From: Streptococcus thermophilus
GTDB taxonomy: Bacteria > Bacillota > Bacilli > Lactobacillales > Streptococcaceae
Length of the DNA: 64,000 nt
Direction of reading: 5' to 3'
Assembly (NCBI RefSeq): GCF_010120595.1
Contig: NZ_CP038020.1
Coordinates: 682,001-746,000 of the forward strand
Each line of letters opens with the position of its first letter. Position 1 is the stretch's first letter. Below the pieces are notes generated by a model, which saw only the letters and a list, made by a program, of their open reading frames with translations, had not been told where the DNA came from and did no database searches. Positions 8,480 to 18,539 of this stretch are shown piece after piece. The position numbers and the translations under genes were made by a program.

Positions 8480-10578
8480 ATGCCAAAATGTCCATATATT
8501 TCACAGGTTGTTCAGCGTGATTGTGGGGTAGCTGCCTTAGCTATGATTCTCAAGCACTATGGTTCATCCTATAGTTTGGCTTATTTGCGGGAGTTAGCTC
8601 AGACTTCTCGTGAAGGAACTTCTGCGCTTGGTTTGGTTGAAGCGGGCAAGCAGTTGGGGTTTGAAACTCAGGCCATTCGTGCAGATTTAGACTTGTTTAA
8701 ATAAGAAAACCTATCTTCCCCTTTTATTGTACATGTGGTTAAGGATGGTGGTATTCAACATTATTATACATTATTTGGTAAGGACAAGGGACAGGTTGTA
8801 ATTGGTGATCCAGATCCTAGCAAGAAGGTCATTAAATTGTCCCTAGAGGATTTTGACAAGGAATGGACAAGGGTTGCTCTATTTTTTGAACCGGGAGAAA
8901 ACTACATTAAATATAAGGAAGAGGTACCTGGTCTTCTTTCGTTTTTACCAATTTTATTTCGTCGTAAAAGTTTGATAGCAGTCATCGTCTTGCTGAGCTT
9001 TCTGGTGACCCTTGTTAATATTATTGGTTCTTATTATTTGCAGTCTATTATAGACCGCTTGATTCCTCAAGAAGACTATTCTCTTCTGATTGTGATTTCT
9101 CTCGGTTTGTGCATCGCCTATCTAGCCCAACAAGTCTTCACTTTTTTCAAAGATTATCTTCTACATCGATTGGGTAATTACTTGTCCATTTCTGTTATCC
9201 TTCCTTATATTAAACATGTCCTTTCTTTGCCCATTAGTTTCTTCGGTTCACGTCGTACTGGTGAAATCACGTCACGTTTTAGAGATGCCAACACCATTAT
9301 CGATGCTCTAGCTTCAACAATCTTATCGATTTTCCTAGATGTCACCATTGTGATAACTTTAGCTGTCGCCCTTATTTTACAAACCGTTCTCTTTTTTTGA
9401 TGACCTTAACTTTGTAGTTCCTCTTTATGTTTTGATTATTCTGGCCTTTTTATAAGCTTTTTGAGAAGGAAAATTATCAATTGATGGAGGCAAATAGTCA
9501 GGTCAATACCGCTGTTATTGATGATTTGCGAGGTATTGAAACCTTAAAATCCTTGAGGGTTGAGGAAAGACGCTATCGAGAAATTGAGGTGAAATTCCAT
9601 GACTATTTGAAGAAGTCTTTGTCTAAGGCCAAGTGGCAATTAACGCAGGATGGGTTAAAGACAGTGGTTCAGTTAGTTTCTAATGTCTTTATCCTCTGGT
9701 ATGGGGGACAATTGGTCATGGAAGGGCAACTATCTGCAGGTCAGTTGATTACCTATAATATGTTGTTGAATTATTTTACAACTCCTTTAATTAATATCAT
9801 CAATCTCCAATCTAAAATTCAGCAAGCCAAAGTCGCCAATAATTGTCTTCAAGAAGTTTATGTTGTGGACAAGGAAGAAAAAGGAAAACTTAAAGAGTTA
9901 TCTTTTAAACAACTTGCTTTTAAAGGAGTCAGTCACCGTTTTAGTTATCAGTAAGAGACTCTTAGTAAGATTGATTTGACGATTAATAAGGGAGAGAAAA
10001 TTGCCATCATGGGTCAGAGTAGTTCTGGGAAAACGACTTTAGCGAAGATTTCGTCAGGTTATTACACAAAATCTAGTGGTCATGTAAGCCTAGACAAAGC
10101 TTCTATTAGCCAAGCGGAGTTGCGCCAGTTGGTGACCTATGTTCCACAACAGACCTATGTCTTTACGGGAACAATATTAGAAAATCTATTGTTAGGCCTT
10201 GAAGGAGAAGTTGATGAGCATCTTATTCTGAAAGTCTGTGAACAAGCCGATATTTTGGCTGATATTCAAAAGATGCCCCTAGGTTTTCAGACCCAAGTAT
10301 CTGAAGATGGAGGTCTGTCTGGCGGTCAAAAACAAAGATTAGCTATAGCAAGGGCTCTCTTGTCCAATCAACCAATCTTGATTTTTGATGAAGCTACAAG
10401 TGGTCTGGACAGGGAAACTGAAAGTAGAGTAATGGCCAATCTTTCTGAACTGACACGAACAATGATTTTCATTGCTCACCGTAGCAGTGTCTACCAACAT
10501 GTCAGTCGTGTAGTGACTATGGCAAATGGGAAGCTTGAAGCAGCTAGTCCCAACTTCAATCCATTCCAGTTCATTTAA
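8480..10578 (+). pseudogene. Broken peptidase-containing ABC transporter (bacteriocin/ComA-like exporter)
   Basis: The relics together spell one exporter of about 700 residues that would cleave double-glycine leaders and export peptides. An N-terminal C39 peptidase domain (QVVQRDCGVAALAMILKHYG, with the catalytic Cys) is cut by an in-frame TAA at 8702-8704. The membrane domain (PFIVHVVKDGGIQHYY onward) loses frame near 9395-9400 and again near 9455. The ATPase follows a further in-frame TAA at 9952-9954 and still shows Walker A GQSSSGKTT, signature LSGGQKQR and Walker B ILIFDEATSG. At least two nonsense codons and two frameshifts make it inactive. It lies 12 bases after comS, so it could still be transcribed from the ComR-driven promoter. 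Confidence 0.93.
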
Positions 10579-10684
10579 AATCATCTTCCTATTTATATAG
10601 AAAAATTAAGGAATCTAAAATTTCAAATCTTGCAGCCGTCTTCTTTATGTAGTATACTGGGGTATACTATTAAGAGGTGTAAAC

Positions 10685-11016
10685 ATGTTAGAGGCATATA
10701 AAAATTTTTGGTTAGACTATCTCGATTTTTATGGTCGTACAAAACGATTAGATTATTGGGGGTTGTCCTGATTAATGGCGTTATCGGTAGCTTGGTTTTC
10801 CTACTGATGTACTTGCTTGGGCAAACAAAAGCTGCTGGATTTACATTGACGGATTTCATTCTATTTATAGCAGCAACGGCACTTCCTACCATTTCTATGC
10901 AGATTCGTCGTCTACGTGATGCCAATTCCAATGTTGCTTGGATTGTATTAAAAGCGACACCACTACCAGTAGTACTTTGGGTGATGTATGCCTTTCCTAT
11001 AAGAGATTCAAAATAA
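10685..11016 (+). pseudogene. Frameshifted DUF805 membrane protein
   Basis: The reading starts at 10685 behind GAGGTG as LEAYKNFWLDYLDFYGRTKR, which is the typical N-terminus of DUF805 small membrane proteins. It is shifted after LDYW, at the run of five G near 10761-10766. The next frame continues VVLINGVIGSLVFLLMYLLG and ends with the family-like QIRRLRDANSN-AWIVL to the stop at 11014. A one-base loss in the G run explains the break. Function of the family is unknown. A terminator follows. Confidence 0.8.
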
Positions 11017-11030
11017 CTCCAATATAAAAA

Positions 11031-11067
11031 GGGTGAAACTAGTTAATCTAGTTCCACTCTTTTTTTC
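11031..11067. terminator. Terminator between convergent decayed genes
   Basis: GTGAAACTAG and CTAGTTCCAC pair with one mismatch around TTAAT and are followed by seven T. The A-rich left flank makes it plausible for both strands. Confidence 0.7.
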
Positions 11068-12453
11068 TTATAAAATAAAGCTACCTAAGAGGCTAACGAG
11101 GGTGAAGCTGATAGTTGCATAAAATACAGCGAGACGGGTCGCCTGGATAGGTTTATAAAGTCTAATAAGTGTTAGGACACACCAAATAAAGAGTACTGTG
11201 ACAAACCAACCTGATAGTAAGCGACGTGGCGTTACACCATAGAGTGCTATATAAACGCCAAAGAGTTTCCAGCCGGCGATAAGGGGCAAAGAGGCTAGCA
11301 AAAGTAAAGAGTAGGGTACTCAACAAACGAAGCCCCTTGTGGGTGAAGAAGTTTTCTTTAGAAAAAATGTAAAATCCAGCTAGGATTCCCAAGTTAAGGG
11401 TAGAGACTCGAACTAATTGCCAGAAGCCCTGAACAGCAATATGTGAGGCTTGATGGGCTGGAATTTTGACTTGGTTGAGAGAAAGGAGTTCTCCCATTTG
11501 ACTAGTGGCAGTTAATATGAATAGGGCATAAGTAAGGCAGAGGCTTCCGAGTACGATATAAGCTGCTACTTTTGGAAACTGACGGGTTGTTTTAAGACGG
11601 CCTTCAAATCGTTTTTGACTAAGTGGCTTTTCTTTTGCCAAATAGGTTGCAATAAGTTGAGCAAAAAGTCCTGAGCCAGAGGGATACTGGTTATTAAACG
11701 AGAGAATAATAATCCGTTATCCTTGAAGGTGATAGTGAAATCAAGTAGAGTAGCAAGTGTATGGAAGAACTGTTGCCAAAGTTGTCCGAAAGCAGGCAAG
11801 ACCTGACTAGCAGCGAAGACCATCAGTATCAAGGCAATCATGATACTAATGAGAATCATCCATTTGTGGTTCTGAACTGCGTGTTTTTCTTCTTCAGAGA
11901 GCTCTTGTTTAGGTGCTGTTTTATAGAGTAGTGTCCAGGCTCCGATAAAGAAATATTTCAGTGGGAAGATGCAGCTAGTGTATAATGAGGTCTAGCCAAA
12001 CCATAATTCCAAACGGTCTTGACTACTTTGTCCAGTACGTGCCATTAAGTAAAGGAGGATACTCGCATGAAAGCAAAGAATCTAAGCGCTCCCCCAGTTG
12101 TCGTGCAGACCCCAAAGACTAATTTGTAAACCTTGTAGTAGACTAGTGACCATAAGTATTGCCGATTCAAGTCGCATTCCCTTTGCTTTTCCACCTAATA
12201 GACGACAGCCCAGTTCAATCGTACTTATCAAGACAACGATTGCTGGAAAGGCAAAGGAAAAATGGGTCAAGTAAGTGACATATAGGAAGCAGGCCACGAG
12301 ACAGGCGACAATCAGTCCCTTAATTTTCCAAATGTCTTTTGGTGAAAAATATTCCAAGAGTTTCTTGGTTTTGGTTTGAAGACTAGTCTTTTCGTCGGGA
12401 TATTCCTGGGAGACTAGCTGTAAATTAGTAGTATAGTTATTTGTTTCCATCAT
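11068..12453 (-). pseudogene. Degenerate multi-pass membrane protein (DUF4173/DUF4153-like)
   Basis: On the minus strand a single membrane protein of roughly 450-500 residues can be stitched from several frames. The N-terminal piece (12453 down to 12082) has a soluble head and three hydrophobic segments. A middle piece contains YLMARTGQSSQDRLELWFG, a stretch I associate with the DUF4173 family, and then a stop. It continues as ILISIMIALILMVF (11859 to 11566), shifts at about 11641, and shifts again at about 11300, ending LASLPLIAGWKLFGVYIALY to the stop at 11068. Three or more lesions are present. No function is known. The family name is tentative; the decay is clear. Confidence 0.8.
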
Positions 12454-12799
12454 AATTCTCCTTTTGGATGTTAGTCCAAAAAGACTTTATTATAAAAAAT
12501 GTTCAATTTTGTCACCCAACTGTAAAATTACTAAAAATAGGTCTATGGACTTAGGTCTGGAGAATGAGTTGGAAAAATAGGTGAGTAAAAAATATTATTC
12601 TCACATTGAATGATAGATTGTACGGGCTATATTGTCAGAAACTGTCAAATGCTAAAGATAGTTTTTTAGAGATTAACTGTTTGTTTATCTGGGATTGAGC
12701 AAAGGACTTCTATCGAGGATCACCAAAGGTGATGTCATTTTTTGACACTATATGTTAGATTGACTGCTATCTAAATGTTGCAAAATTTCTGAAAATTCG
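12454..12799. other. Intergenic region upstream of the urease operon
   Basis: About 350 bases without a convincing gene. A small hairpin, ATCACC-AAA-GGTGAT at 12719-12733, is followed by GTCATTTTTT and could be a weak terminator for rightward read-through. The rest is AT-rich and is the likely site for the pH and nitrogen (CodY) control known for streptococcal urease promoters, but I can identify no specific operator. Confidence 0.4.
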
Positions 12800-12827
12800 T
12801 TGACATGTATTTTCAAAGTAGTATGAT
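12800..12827 (+). promoter_or_regulatory. Promoter of the urease operon
   Basis: TTGACA at 12800-12805, a 16-base spacer and TATGAT at 12822-12827, about 30 bases before the ureI start, with AGGAGG following. It is one of the closest matches to the vegetative consensus in the window. Confidence 0.8.
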
Positions 12828-12856
12828 ATTAACATAAAAAAACTTAGGAGGTTCTT

Positions 12857-13372
12857 ATGTTAGGTGTCATCCTACTCTATGTTGGTATGGTTTTGGTGAG
12901 TAATGGACTCCATCGTTTAGAGGGTATTCCTGATAAATCAAATGTTGTCATGAATATCTTTACGGGTGGTCTGGGTTTGATTCTCAACATTATTGTCATT
13001 GCTTACGGAGCTTGTACAGGGCAAGGTGCTGAATGGTTTTATGGTAGCGCTACTGGTCTTTTATTTGCTTTCACCTATCTTTACTCAGCAATCAATACGA
13101 TTTTCGATTTTGATCAACGTTTGTATGGGTGGTTTAGTTTATTTGTGGCAATTAATACGATACCAGCAGGGATTCTTTGCTTAACATCTGGATACGGTGG
13201 TAATGCTTGGTATGGTATTATTTGGTTCTTGTGGGGTGTCCTATGGCTAACTGCCTTTATTGAAATTAATCTTAAGAAGAATCTAGGAAAATTTGTTCCT
13301 TACCTAGCTATTTTTGAAGGAATTGTAACAGCTTGGATTCCAGGGCTTTTGATGCTTTGGGGCAAGTGGTAA
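12857..13372 (+). CDS. ureI: Urea channel UreI (AmiS/UreI family)
   Basis: An inner-membrane urea channel that lets urea reach the cytoplasmic urease, opened at low pH in the characterised homologues. The 171 residues form about six membrane segments, with family motifs near the start (GVILLYVGMVLVSNGLHRL), FYGSATGLLFAFTYLYSA in the middle and WYGIIWFLWGVLWLTAF towards the end. A strong AGGAGG lies upstream. It is the first gene of an eleven-gene operon and is followed after 24 bases by ureA. Confidence 0.95.
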   Translation: MLGVILLYVGMVLVSNGLHRLEGIPDKSNVVMNIFTGGLGLILNIIVIAYGACTGQGAEWFYGSATGLLFAFTYLYSAINTIFDFDQRLYGWFSLFVAINTIPAGILCLTSGYGGNAWYGIIWFLWGVLWLTAFIEINLKKNLGKFVPYLAIFEGIVTAWIPGLLMLWGKW

Positions 13373-13396
13373 GCATTGATTTAAGGAGGAAAAACG

Positions 13397-13699
13397 ATGC
13401 AATTGACAATGCGCGAGCAGGAAAAAATGATGATTAGCCTTGCGGCTATGATTGCTCAACGACGTAAAGACAAAGGAATCAAATTGAATCATCCAGAAGC
13501 AGTTGCTTTAATCACTGACTATGTGCTTGAAGGTGCAAGAGAAGGTAAAACTGTTGCCCAATTGATGGATGAAGCTCGCAATCTCTTAACACGTGAAGAT
13601 GTTATGGAAGGTATTGCAGAAATGATTCCAATGATTCAAGTTGAAGCTACTTTTACGGACAGTACAAAACTGGTTACTGTTCATGATCCTATTCAGTAA
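13397..13699 (+). CDS. ureA: Urease gamma subunit
   Basis: Smallest structural subunit of urease, forming the trimeric base of the (abc)3 enzyme. The 100-residue length is exact for the family. Conserved stretches include [38 protein letters not shown] and [18 protein letters not shown]. It has its own ribosome site (AAGGAGG) and is followed 11 bases later by ureB. Confidence 0.98.
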   Translation: MQLTMREQEKMMISLAAMIAQRRKDKGIKLNHPEAVALITDYVLEGAREGKTVAQLMDEARNLLTREDVMEGIAEMIPMIQVEATFTDSTKLVTVHDPIQ

Positions 13700-13710
13700 G
13701 GAGAAATGTA

Positions 13711-14022
13711 ATGATTCCAGGTGAATACCATGTGGCGAGTGAGCCAATTGATTATAACGGTGGTTACGAAGCCATTAGTCTTGAAGTGAAAAATGTGGGT
13801 GACCGTGCTGCTCAAGTGGGTTCTCACTACCATTTTTATGAAGCAAACGAAGCTGGTCTTCAATTTGATCGTGAAAAGGCGCGAGGCAAACGTCTAGATA
13901 TTCCAGCAGGTACAGCCATTCGTTTTGAGCCAGGTGAAACGAAAACAGTACAACTTATTGACTTTGGAGGGGAACGTCGTATTTTTGGTTTCAATAACAA
14001 GGTCAATGGTTTCTTAGACTAG
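13711..14022 (+). CDS. ureB: Urease beta subunit
   Basis: Structural subunit that packs between the gamma and alpha chains. The 103-residue product starts [20 protein letters not shown] and contains [20 protein letters not shown] and [20 protein letters not shown], all diagnostic for UreB. Spacing to ureC is 15 bases with a GAGG ribosome site. Confidence 0.98.
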   Translation: MIPGEYHVASEPIDYNGGYEAISLEVKNVGDRAAQVGSHYHFYEANEAGLQFDREKARGKRLDIPAGTAIRFEPGETKTVQLIDFGGERRIFGFNNKVNGFLD

Positions 14023-14037
14023 AAAGAGGACAAATCG

Positions 14038-15756
14038 ATGAGTTTTAAAATGGATCGTGAAGAGTATGCTCAACACTATGGACCAACTGTAGGGGATAGT
14101 GTACGTCTTGGAGACACCAATCTTTTTGCAGCCATTGAAAAAGACTTTACTGTTTATGGACAGGAATCTAAGTTCGGTGGCGGTAAAGTTTTGCGTGATG
14201 GTATGGGTGTTAGTGCTACGGAAACACGTGACAATCCATCAGTTGTTGATACCATTATTACAGGTGCAACCATCATTGACTATACAGGTATTATTAAAGC
14301 AGATATCGGTATTCGTGATGGTAAGATTGTTGCTATTGGTCGCGGTGGTAACCCAGATACAATGGACAATGTGGACTTTGTTGTGGGTGCTAGTACAGAA
14401 GCCATTGCTGCAGAAGGTTTGATTGTGACTGCTGGTGGTATTGACCTCCACGTACATTATATTTCTGCTGACCTTCCTGAATTTGGTTTGGATAATGGAA
14501 TTACGACCCTCTTTGGTGGTGGTACTGGTCCCGCTGACGGTAGTAATGCAACAACATGTACACCTGGTAAATTCCATATTACTCGTATGTTGCAAGCTGT
14601 TGATGATATGCCTGCTAACTTTGGTTTCCTTGCCAAAGGTGTTGGTTCTGAGACTGAAGTGGTTGAAGAGCAAATTAAAGCTGGTGCAGCAGGAATTAAG
14701 ACACACGAGGACTGGGGTGCGACTTACGCAGGAATTGATAATTCCCTTAAAGTTGCGGATAAATACGATGTTTCTTTTGCGGTCCACACCGACTCTTTGA
14801 ATGAGGGTGGATTTATGGAAAATACTTTGGAATCTTTCCAAGGTCGTACCGTTCATACCTTCCATACCGAAGGTTCTGGTGGTGGGCACGCTCCAGATAT
14901 TATGGTTTTTGCAGGTAAGGAAAATATTTTGCCATCATCAACTAACCCAACTAACCCATATACTACAAATGCTATTGGTGAGTTGTTAGATATGGTTATG
15001 GTTTGTCACCACTTGGATCCAAAAATCCCAGAAGACGTATCTTTTGCCGAATCACGTGTTCGTAAACAAACTGTGGCTGCAGAAGATGTTCTTCACGATA
15101 TGGGAGCCCTTAGTATCATGACTTCAGACGCCATGGCAATGGGACGTGTCGGTGAAGTAGCAATGCGTTGTTGGCAACTAGCTGATAAGATGAAGGCTCA
15201 GCGTGGTCCACTTGAGGGAGATTCAGAGTTTAACGATAATAACCGTATTAAACGTTACGTGGCTAAATATACAATTAACCCTGCCATCACCAATGGTATT
15301 GCAGACTATATCGGTTCTGTAGAAGTTGGTAAATTTGCAGATTTGGTTATCTGGGAACCAGCACAATTTGGTGCAAAACCTAAGTTGGTGCTTAAGGGTG
15401 GTATGTTAACTTATGGTGTTATGGGTGACGCTGGTTCAAGTCTTCCAACACCTCAACCACGTATCATGCGTAAATTATATGGTGCTTATGGTCAAGCGGT
15501 TCATAAAACAAATCTTACATTTGTCTCTCAATATGCTTATGATCACGGTATCAAAGAAGAAATTGGTTTGAATAAGATTGTTCTTCCTGTTAAGAATACG
15601 CGTAACTTGACTAAGCGTGATATGAAGCTTAATGACTACGCTCCAAAAACAATCCGTATCGATCCACAGACCTTTGATGTCTTTATTGATGATGAGTTGG
15701 TTACTTGTGAGCCAATCCATACGACATCATTGTCTCAACGTTATTTCTTGTTCTAA
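14038..15756 (+). CDS. ureC: Urease alpha (catalytic) subunit
   Basis: Hydrolyses urea to ammonia and carbamate at a dinuclear nickel site. All expected ligands can be seen in the 572-residue chain: His138 and His140 ([12 protein letters not shown]), the carbamylated Lys221 and His223 ([11 protein letters not shown]), His250 ([12 protein letters not shown]), His276 ([16 protein letters not shown]), flap Cys323 (MVCHHLDP) and Asp364 ([13 protein letters not shown]). The first metal motif reads HVHYIS, where many bacteria have HIHFIC. The protein is full length and intact. A terminator-like hairpin follows before the accessory genes. Confidence 0.99.
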
Positions 15757-15774
15757 GGAAAACGCTATATACAT

Positions 15775-15804
15775 GAGGCTGGATTTTTTCCTCCAACCTC
15801 TTTT
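15775..15804 (+). terminator. Terminator-like hairpin inside the urease operon
   Basis: GAGGCTGGA and TCCAACCTC pair with one mismatch around a T-rich loop, followed by TTTTG. It lies in the 139-base gap between ureC and ureE, the largest gap in the operon. It could cut transcription part-way, giving more structural subunit than accessory mRNA, or stabilise a 3' end after processing. The effect is inferred. Confidence 0.55.
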
Positions 15805-15895
15805 GTATTTTACAGCCATAACGTTTTTAGCACTTATTAGGTTGCTATATGAGTCTGATGCTAGACTTTTAAAATGTAATAGAAAAGGAAAAAGT

Positions 15896-16348
15896 ATGAT
15901 TTTTACAAAAGTAGATGCTCTTGTTAAGGATATCGATGTGGACAAATACCATATTGAAACAGTCATTCTTTCGAGTGACGATCTTAACAAAAAAATTATT
16001 CGTGTGAAGAGTGATCATGGGAATGAATTTGGTATTCGTCTTGATAAGGGACAAAAATTGCAAAATGGATCTGCCTTTTTTATCGATGATCACCATGTCC
16101 TAGCTATTGGTGTTGAGTCACAGGATTTGATTGTCATCTCACCTAAAGATATGGATGAAATGGGAATCACAGCTCACATTCTTGGGAATACTCATAAACC
16201 GATTGAGGTGAAAGATGCCAAGATTTATTTAGAGGTTGACCCAGTTGTAGAGCAAGTCTTGACTCAAAAAGAGATTGCCTACACGATTGAAGAAGTGGTC
16301 CTTGATAAACCCCTACGCCATGTGAATTTAACTGCCCATGAACATTAA
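15896..16348 (+). CDS. ureE: Urease accessory nickel metallochaperone UreE
   Basis: UreE binds nickel as a dimer and delivers it to the UreFGD-apourease complex. The 150-residue protein has the N-terminal peptide-binding domain, with [20 protein letters not shown] and [13 protein letters not shown], and a C-terminal metal domain containing [13 protein letters not shown], which holds the conserved nickel-binding His. The tail is short (AHEH) and lacks the long His-rich end of some UreE proteins. I chose the ATG at 15896 because AGAAAAGGA precedes it and family members begin here. The frame is open further upstream, into ureC, but this is not used. It overlaps ureF by 11 bases. Confidence 0.96.
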
Positions 16349-17051
16349 TCCCTTTGCTAATGTGTCTTTGCAAGATTATCTTGAAATTGTGCAAATTGTC
16401 GATTCAACCTTTCCAATTGGATCATTTAACCACTCATTTGGGATGGAAAATTATCTGCGTGAAGACACTGTAACAGATGATAAAGGTTACGAAGAGTGGC
16501 AAGAAGCCTATTTAGCCAGTCAGTTTAAATATGGTGAAGGTCTTGTAATCAAACTGGTTTATGATGCTATGGTTACAGATAACATAGACCAGGTTTGGTA
16601 TTATGATAAGGTCTTGACAGTTTCGACGCAAGCGCGTGAAACAAGACAGGGGACTAAAATGATTGCTAAACAAATGCTTCGACTCATTCAAAGGCTTCAT
16701 GCTATTCCGGTATTGGATGACTATCAGTCTAAAATACGTAAGGGTGTGGCCTTCGGCAATCCAGCTATTGTCTTTGCGCTCTATGTGTTTAACAAGGGCT
16801 TGGGATGTAATGAAGCCATAGCACTTTATGGTTATAGCGTGATTTCGACGATGGTTCAAAATGCTGTGCGTGCCATTCCCCTTGGACAGTTTGCTGGACA
16901 GGAGATTGTTTTACGTAGCTTTTCGCAATTAGAAAAAATGACACAAGAAATTCAAGAATTGGATGCGTCCTACCTTGGGGCCAATACGCCTGGTCTTGAA
17001 TTAGCTCAGATGAAACATGAAACACAGGTATTTCGCCTATTCATGTCCTAA
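16338..17051 (+). CDS. ureF: Urease accessory protein UreF
   Basis: Part of the UreD-UreF-UreG activation complex, controlling UreG GTPase during nickel insertion. The 237-residue helical protein has the family signature [20 protein letters not shown] near residue 20 and the conserved [11 protein letters not shown] in the C-terminal half. It begins inside the end of ureE, suggesting coupled translation, and ureG follows after 29 bases. Confidence 0.96.
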
Positions 17052-17080
17052 AATATCAACAAGGTTGAGAGGAAAAAACA

Positions 17081-17695
17081 ATGACAAAACGTACTGTAAT
17101 TATTGGAGTTGGTGGACCTGTTGGTTCAGGTAAAACCCTTTTGCTTGAGCGTCTTACACGACGTATGTCTGACTTAAATTTAGCAGTTATTACTAACGAT
17201 ATCTATACAAAAGAAGATGCCCTTTTCTTGGCTAAAAATTCGAGCTTAGACGAAGACCGTATCATTGGTGTAGAAACTGGTGGATGTCCTCATACTGCGA
17301 TTCGTGAGGATGCCTCTATGAACTTTGAAGCGATTGAAACTCTTCAAGAGCGCTTTAACCATGATTTGGATGTTATTTTCCTTGAAAGTGGTGGAGACAA
17401 CTTGGCTGCGACCTTCAGCCCTGATTTGGTTGATTTTACCATTTATATTATTGACGTTGCTCAGGGTGAAAAAATCCCACGTAAGGCTGGTCAAGGGATG
17501 ATTAAGAGTGATTTGTTCTTGATCAATAAGACTGACCTTGCACCTTATGTTGGAGCCAACCTAGATCGTATGCGTGAAGATACCCTTCATTTCCGTAACG
17601 AAGATTCTTTCATTTTCACAAATTTGAATAATGATGACAATGTTAAGGAAGTAGAAGAATGGATTCGTAAGAATTTCCTACTAGAGGACTTGTAA
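17081..17695 (+). CDS. ureG: Urease accessory GTPase UreG
   Basis: SIMIBI-class GTPase that powers nickel transfer to urease. In the 204 residues I can see the P-loop [17 protein letters not shown], the metal-binding CPH motif in [19 protein letters not shown], the switch segment [15 protein letters not shown] and the base-recognition NKTDLAP. All are intact. One base separates its stop from the ureD start. Confidence 0.98.
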   Translation: MTKRTVIIGVGGPVGSGKTLLLERLTRRMSDLNLAVITNDIYTKEDALFLAKNSSLDEDRIIGVETGGCPHTAIREDASMNFEAIETLQERFNHDLDVIFLESGGDNLAATFSPDLVDFTIYIIDVAQGEKIPRKAGQGMIKSDLFLINKTDLAPYVGANLDRMREDTLHFRNEDSFIFTNLNNDDNVKEVEEWIRKNFLLEDL

Positions 17696-17696
17696 G

Positions 17697-18536
17697 ATGA
17701 CACAAGTTTACGATGGCTTTGTCCATCTTGGATTTTCAAATCGAAATGGTCGTACAATTTCCCACAAGAAATATCAAGAAGGTAACTCTCGAGTATCGGC
17801 AGATAATTCAGATGCCAATGGCGTTCCTTACTATTTCCTCATTAATATGGGTGGGGGCTTTGTCGAGGGTGAGCAGTATCAAGTGACCATTGATGTTAAT
17901 AAAGATGCTCATGCCTTGGTGACAACTCAAACACCTACCTATGTTTACAAGTGTGAGAAAGGACAGTTGACACAACAGAATACGTCTATCACACTTGAAG
18001 AAAATAGTTATTTGGAGTACATGGCTGATGAAGTTATTCCATATTTAAAATCACGCTATTTCCAAACAAGTCGTATTGATATGGATAAGTCTGCCCACTT
18101 GATTTATTCAGATGGTGTAACGGCAGGTTGGTCTCATGAGGATTTACCGTTTCAATACCATTATTTTCGTAATTTGACACAAATTTACCAAGATAATGAG
18201 CTTGTTTATAGCGATCAGACTCTCTTAGAGCCTGAGAAACAAGATATGTTTAAACTTGGTTATTTTGAAGGATGGCGTAATTACAATAGCTTGGTAATGG
18301 TGTCCCCAAATATTGACGAGGCTTTTGTTAAGGCTTTGCAGAAGCACTTAGAAGGGCTAAATCTTGAGTCTGATTTTGCCATTTCATCCTTAGATATCTC
18401 AGGTTTGGTGTTACGTATCTTAGGAAAAACTGCTGAGGATAATCGTCGCATCATTTATTCTTGTGCAGACTATTTTAGACAAGAAATACATGGATTAACC
18501 CCTTTGAATTTGAGAAAAAATGATATGAGGAGATAA
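17697..18536 (+). CDS. ureD: Urease accessory protein UreD (UreH)
   Basis: Scaffold that binds apourease and recruits UreF and UreG, possibly providing the nickel tunnel. The 279-residue beta-rich protein shows [20 protein letters not shown] and [18 protein letters not shown], then [20 protein letters not shown], all typical of the family. It starts one base after ureG. The order E-F-G-D followed by nickel transport genes matches S. salivarius-group urease operons. Confidence 0.95.
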   Translation: MTQVYDGFVHLGFSNRNGRTISHKKYQEGNSRVSADNSDANGVPYYFLINMGGGFVEGEQYQVTIDVNKDAHALVTTQTPTYVYKCEKGQLTQQNTSITLEENSYLEYMADEVIPYLKSRYFQTSRIDMDKSAHLIYSDGVTAGWSHEDLPFQYHYFRNLTQIYQDNELVYSDQTLLEPEKQDMFKLGYFEGWRNYNSLVMVSPNIDEAFVKALQKHLEGLNLESDFAISSLDISGLVLRILGKTAEDNRRIIYSCADYFRQEIHGLTPLNLRKNDMRR

Positions 18537-18539
18537 AAA

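Noticed and set aside
14239..14889. 216-codon minus-strand frame opposite ureC
   Set aside because: It lies fully inside the conserved urease alpha gene in antisense, with Cys/Thr/Asn-rich composition typical of a shadow frame.
15632..15895. Longer ureE start reaching into ureC
   Set aside because: The extension overlaps ureC by over 120 bases and passes through the intergenic hairpin. The ATG at 15896 has a ribosome site and gives the normal UreE length.
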